A stretch of DNA of 34,910 nt from Desulfobacterium sp. (GTDB lineage: Bacteria > Desulfobacterota > Desulfobacteria > Desulfobacterales > SURF-7), in assembly GCA_013824585.1 (NCBI GenBank), contig PNOB01000006.1, positions 1-34,910 of the forward strand, given 5' to 3'. The notes beneath the pieces are model-generated. The model was not told the origin of the DNA, did no database searches, and saw only the letters and a program-made list of their open reading frames with translations. Each line of letters starts with the position of its first letter. The first letter of the stretch is position 1. A program made the position numbers and the translations under genes. This document shows, piece after piece, positions 32,729-34,910 of this stretch.

Positions 32729-32959
32729 GTAATCTTCGGTTAATGTCTTGATAGAGATCCAATTATGTGCAAAATACAAATACAAATCAAAAATGTTGGT
32801 CACGAAAAAAATTTTCGATGAATATTCTTCAAGCGGTGAGCCGCTCTGATATTTTTGAGCAAAATTACGTGGAAAAATTCGAAAGATCAGGAAAAATTAA
32901 AAGTCCTTTAATGGTTGGGTGGAAATGACCAAGATCCTATCTTTAAAAAAAATATATAT

Positions 32960-33030
32960 CTAACCACGGCGCTGCACCGTACGCTGACCGGCGCTACGCT
33001 TGGTTGGCTCCGGTGAGCTTTTAGTTAGCC
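32960..33030 (+). repeat. attC-like recombination site (upstream of the GspG-like lipoprotein gene)
   Basis: The outer arms CTAAC (32960-32964) and GTTAG (33024-33028) pair. After a six-base spacer, GCTGCACCG (32971-32979) pairs with CGGTGAGC (33011-33018), leaving one extra G in the left arm. A five-base spacer TTTTA then leads to GTTAGCC. This R''-spacer-L''-loop-L'-spacer-R' plan with an extrahelical base is the attC plan of integron cassettes. GTTAGCC departs from the R' consensus GTTRRRY at one position. It lies 18 bases upstream of ATG 33048. Confidence 0.5.
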
Positions 33031-33047
33031 CGAGAAAGGAGAATGTC

Positions 33048-33605
33048 ATGAGTAGACTAAATTTCGATCCCCTTATAATCCCCAAAGTCACCGCACTTCT
33101 CGCTATGTGTGTTCTCATTGGCTGCGTTTCCACGGTGCCAAAGACGTCTCAGCAAGTCTCCGAGCCACCAACTTCTTCGGCCCAGTCCAGCATGTCTGCG
33201 GAACAACGCCAAGCAAAAATTAATGCCGATATTAGTTTCATTGTCAATGCTCTTGTGGTGTATAGAAAAGATCATGGGGCGTATCCAACAGACCAACAAG
33301 GACTGCAGATCCTATTAACCGCCAGTGCATCTGGGCCGCCATACGCAAATGCATTGCCCAAAACACCGTGGGGACGGGACTACCTTTACAAGACCACAGA
33401 CGTATTGCTGATATGCTCTGCACGATCCCAACCCATGGGTATTGGCTGGAAGTGGCGTGAGGGAAACCAGCAGTGGGAAAGGACAGACAACGGCTACATC
33501 GTCCAGGTCTTGACACCAGAGGGTACTTATAACTCCATGCCTAAGAATCAGTTTGGTGACCTGCCGCCCGATGTCTATATCGCCCCGGCTAGTGGAATCA
33601 AATAA
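33048..33605 (+). CDS. Lipoprotein with a GspG-like (type II secretion pseudopilin) domain
   Basis: The product has 185 residues from ATG 33048, which has AAAGGAGAA upstream. A lipobox LIGC (Cys26) after a hydrophobic segment marks it as a lipoprotein. A Ser/Thr/Pro-rich linker follows. Residues ~57-115 then match the C-terminal part of GspG-type major pseudopilins: INADISFIVNALVVYRKDHGAYPTDQQGLQ, ASGPPYANALP, PWGRDYLY. True GspG proteins are prepilins with a methylated N-terminal helix, not lipoproteins, so this is a re-anchored version. No secretion genes lie nearby. It is bracketed by two attC-like sites and is probably a cassette gene. Function unknown. Confidence 0.75.
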   Translation: MSRLNFDPLIIPKVTALLAMCVLIGCVSTVPKTSQQVSEPPTSSAQSSMSAEQRQAKINADISFIVNALVVYRKDHGAYPTDQQGLQILLTASASGPPYANALPKTPWGRDYLYKTTDVLLICSARSQPMGIGWKWREGNQQWERTDNGYIVQVLTPEGTYNSMPKNQFGDLPPDVYIAPASGIK

Positions 33606-33613
33606 ACATGAGC

Positions 33614-33669
33614 GGCTAACGAGCCGTTCCACCAGATCGCTTACGCTCCTGGTGAACTTGGTGTTCGGG
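33614..33669 (+). repeat. attC-like recombination site (between the two lipoprotein genes)
   Basis: GGCTAAC (33614-33620) is R''-like. After a five-base spacer (GAGCC), GTTCCACCAG (33626-33635) pairs with CTGGTGAAC (33649-33657), with one extra C in the left arm and a 13-base loop. A five-base spacer (TTGGT) leads to GTTCGGG (33663-33669) in the R' position. The equal spacers, the extrahelical base and the position just downstream of a small gene fit attC. R' deviates from GTTRRRY. Confidence 0.5.
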
Positions 33670-33693
33670 GAACAAAAAAGAAAGGAGAAAGAC

Positions 33694-34296
33694 ATGCCAA
33701 CACGCCTAAGACAGATAGCTCTCGTCGGCTGTTTCAGCGTGATGATAATAACGTTCGGTTGTGGAAAAAGCGAAGAGTCGAAACCGGCAACTACAGGAGC
33801 TCAGCCGACTGCGACAGCTCAACCTGCCGTAAAGCCAAAGAAGCAATCGCCGGAGGCCATCGCAGCAAAGTTGGACAAAATGGGGGTGAAAGTGCAGGTC
33901 AAGTCAGAGGACGAGTTCCTCATAACAGAAGGTTTTCCCTACCAGAAGGACCTTAGCCTCGACTACGTCATCGAGATTGCCAAGATCGAGAAGGGCGTGT
34001 TCACGGCCTCTGAAAACAGCAACGTTCCTATAGAAATGATGGGTATGGTTTACGCTGTCGCAGGAGGTTCCTTCATACCCAAGTGCAACGCGAAGGAAGG
34101 TACGCGAACACTCGCAGATACGGTCGGGAACACGTGGATTTTTAAAGAATCAGGCATGGAGTTCAATGTCTACCTGCCTGCGGCGACGAGTCCAGTCCTC
34201 ATTGTCCGCTCAAGGACGGAGGGAGCGATAATCAACTTCACCAAGGAGGGAGTGCGGCTCAAAGGATTCATCCTGAAGCCGTTTGGAGAACCGTAA
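33694..34296 (+). CDS. Predicted small lipoprotein of unknown function (200 aa)
   Basis: The start is ATG 33694 behind AAAGGAGAA; an open frame further upstream runs through the attC-like site and is not credible. A signal peptide ends in TFGCGKSEE, a weak lipobox with Cys23. A Thr/Ala/Pro linker (residues ~30-52) is followed by one alpha/beta domain with KLDKMGVKVQVKSEDEFLIT, GKIEKGVFTASENSNVPIEM-like content (IEKGVFTASENSNVPIEM) and EGVRLKGFILKP. I do not recognise the domain. It shares its layout (ribosome-binding site, lipoprotein signal, low-complexity linker) with the preceding gene, but the sequences are unrelated. Confidence 0.7.
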   Translation: MPTRLRQIALVGCFSVMIITFGCGKSEESKPATTGAQPTATAQPAVKPKKQSPEAIAAKLDKMGVKVQVKSEDEFLITEGFPYQKDLSLDYVIEIAKIEKGVFTASENSNVPIEMMGMVYAVAGGSFIPKCNAKEGTRTLADTVGNTWIFKESGMEFNVYLPAATSPVLIVRSRTEGAIINFTKEGVRLKGFILKPFGEP

Positions 34297-34434
34297 ACCA
34301 CCACCGAGTACACAGAACGCAGAATGGAGACACCGAACGTTGGGCATCGATTCATGATAGACCCAAATATAGACGGTAGCCCCACTGTCTCTTCGAGATT
34401 GGTACGGAATCAACTGACTAAGGAGGAAAATGGG
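34297..34434 (+). other. Spacer with a GTTGGGC motif
   Basis: GTTGGGC at 34339-34345 matches the R' consensus of attC sites exactly, but I find no pairing arms upstream, so I do not call a site. TTGGG (34340-34344) and CCCAA (34362-34366) can form a weak hairpin. The ribosome-binding site AAGGAGG of the next gene is at 34420-34426. Confidence 0.3.
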
Positions 34435-34910
34435 ATGAGTTGCTTGGATAAAAGCGTCAAATGCTTGGTTATGATGTTTGTAATATCTTGTATCTTCCTG
34501 TCAGCCTTTGCATACGCTGGCATTGACGACGAGTTGGCAGCAGTTACCAAAAAAGGTAACGCAATAGAAATCCGCCCCCTAATAGATAAAGGGGCCAACG
34601 TCAACGCACGAGATACTGATGACTCAACAATACTGATGGTAGCATCGGACTACGGTCATATAGAAGCCGTGAAGATATTGCTTGCGAAAGGCGCTGATGT
34701 TAATGCAAAGGCTAACAATGGATTTACAGCTCTAATGACTGCATCAAACAAAGGGCATTCAGAAGTCGTGAAAATACTGCTTGAAAGCGGGGCTGCCGTA
34801 AACGCCAAGACAAAAGAGGGATTTACGCCTTTAATGTATGCGTCATTGAAAGGACACGCGCAGGTTGCGGAATCATTACTTGCTAAGAGGGCGAGTCTTA
34901 ACGACAAAGA
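34435..34910 (+). CDS. Secreted ankyrin-repeat protein (cut by the window end)
   Basis: The frame starts at ATG 34435, nine bases after AAGGAGG, and stays open to the window edge (158 codons). A signal peptide (about residues 1-28, ending AFAYA) is followed by ankyrin repeats of ~33 residues: LIDKGANVNARDTDDSTILM, VASDYGHIEAVKILLAKGAD, VNAKANNGFTALMTASNKGH and so on. At least three full repeats are visible. The repeats are close in sequence to each other. Ankyrin repeats bind proteins; with a signal peptide this one acts in the periplasm or outside. An earlier ATG at 34430 is followed by a stop at once and can be excluded. Confidence 0.85.
   Translation, partial: MSCLDKSVKCLVMMFVISCIFLSAFAYAGIDDELAAVTKKGNAIEIRPLIDKGANVNARDTDDSTILMVASDYGHIEAVKILLAKGADVNAKANNGFTALMTASNKGHSEVVKILLESGAAVNAKTKEGFTPLMYASLKGHAQVAESLLAKRASLNDK

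Noticed and set aside
34297-34434. A further attC site at GTTGGGC
   Set aside because: The R' heptamer is perfect, but no pairing inner arms or R'' are present upstream.

Overview
The window looks like a chromosomal segment of an anaerobic deltaproteobacterium (Desulfobacterota), most likely a Desulfobacterales-type sulfate reducer. This is inferred from gene content and layout (split glycine cleavage P-protein, ThrH-type threonine branch, def-fmt-rsmB-PASTA-rpe-aroQ run, interspersed palindromic repeats), not from a database comparison.

Layout. 1-2.0 kb: the 3' end of bioD and complete bioA, with a palindromic TAAGCGCT-type repeat on each side of bioA. 2.2-3.0 kb: a small secreted hypothetical protein and a C-terminal fragment that resembles a metallo-beta-lactamase-fold lactonase, ending at a truncated third repeat. 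3.0-10.1 kb, minus strand: a tight run ribF, membrane flippase-like protein, def, fmt, rsmB, PASTA protein, rpe, aroQ. 10.2-12.4 kb: tRNA-Leu with a terminator, then an isolated two-gene unit (SMC/OLD-type ATPase plus DUF4276 TOPRIM-like protein) behind a consensus promoter, a candidate defence system. 12.6-22.6 kb: a glycine cleavage and lipoylation module, with lpdA divergent from gcvT-gcvH-gcvPA-gcvPB, then lipB-kup-lipA. 22.7-25.1 kb: an acyl-CoA dehydrogenase and a convergent diguanylate cyclase. 25.5-27.6 kb: purM-tsaD on the minus strand. 27.8-31.3 kb: aminotransferase, homoserine dehydrogenase, thrH and a DUF167 gene on the plus strand, then the initiator tRNA.

After the initiator tRNA (31.4 kb to the end) the window changes character. 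Long non-coding stretches alternate with small orphan genes for envelope or secreted proteins. A relic that looks like the 3' end of a group II intron lies at 31996-32061. Two sites with the architecture of integron attC recombination sites (32960-33030 and 33614-33669) bracket a lipoprotein gene with a GspG-like domain, and a third, weaker site lies at 32652-32728. My favoured reading is a decayed integron-like cassette array or other accessory island next to the tRNA. No integrase is visible in the window.

How the genes work together: GcvT/H/PA/PB plus Lpd interconvert glycine with CO2, NH3 and methylene-THF. LipB and LipA make the lipoyl group that GcvH needs. Def and Fmt process the formyl-methionine start that the initiator tRNA carries. 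Hom and ThrH make phosphohomoserine for threonine. The highest-value leads are the attC-like cassette region, the ATPase/DUF4276 pair, the nested palindromic repeat family that supplies stop codons to its neighbours, and a GcvT that appears to lack the usual catalytic aspartate.
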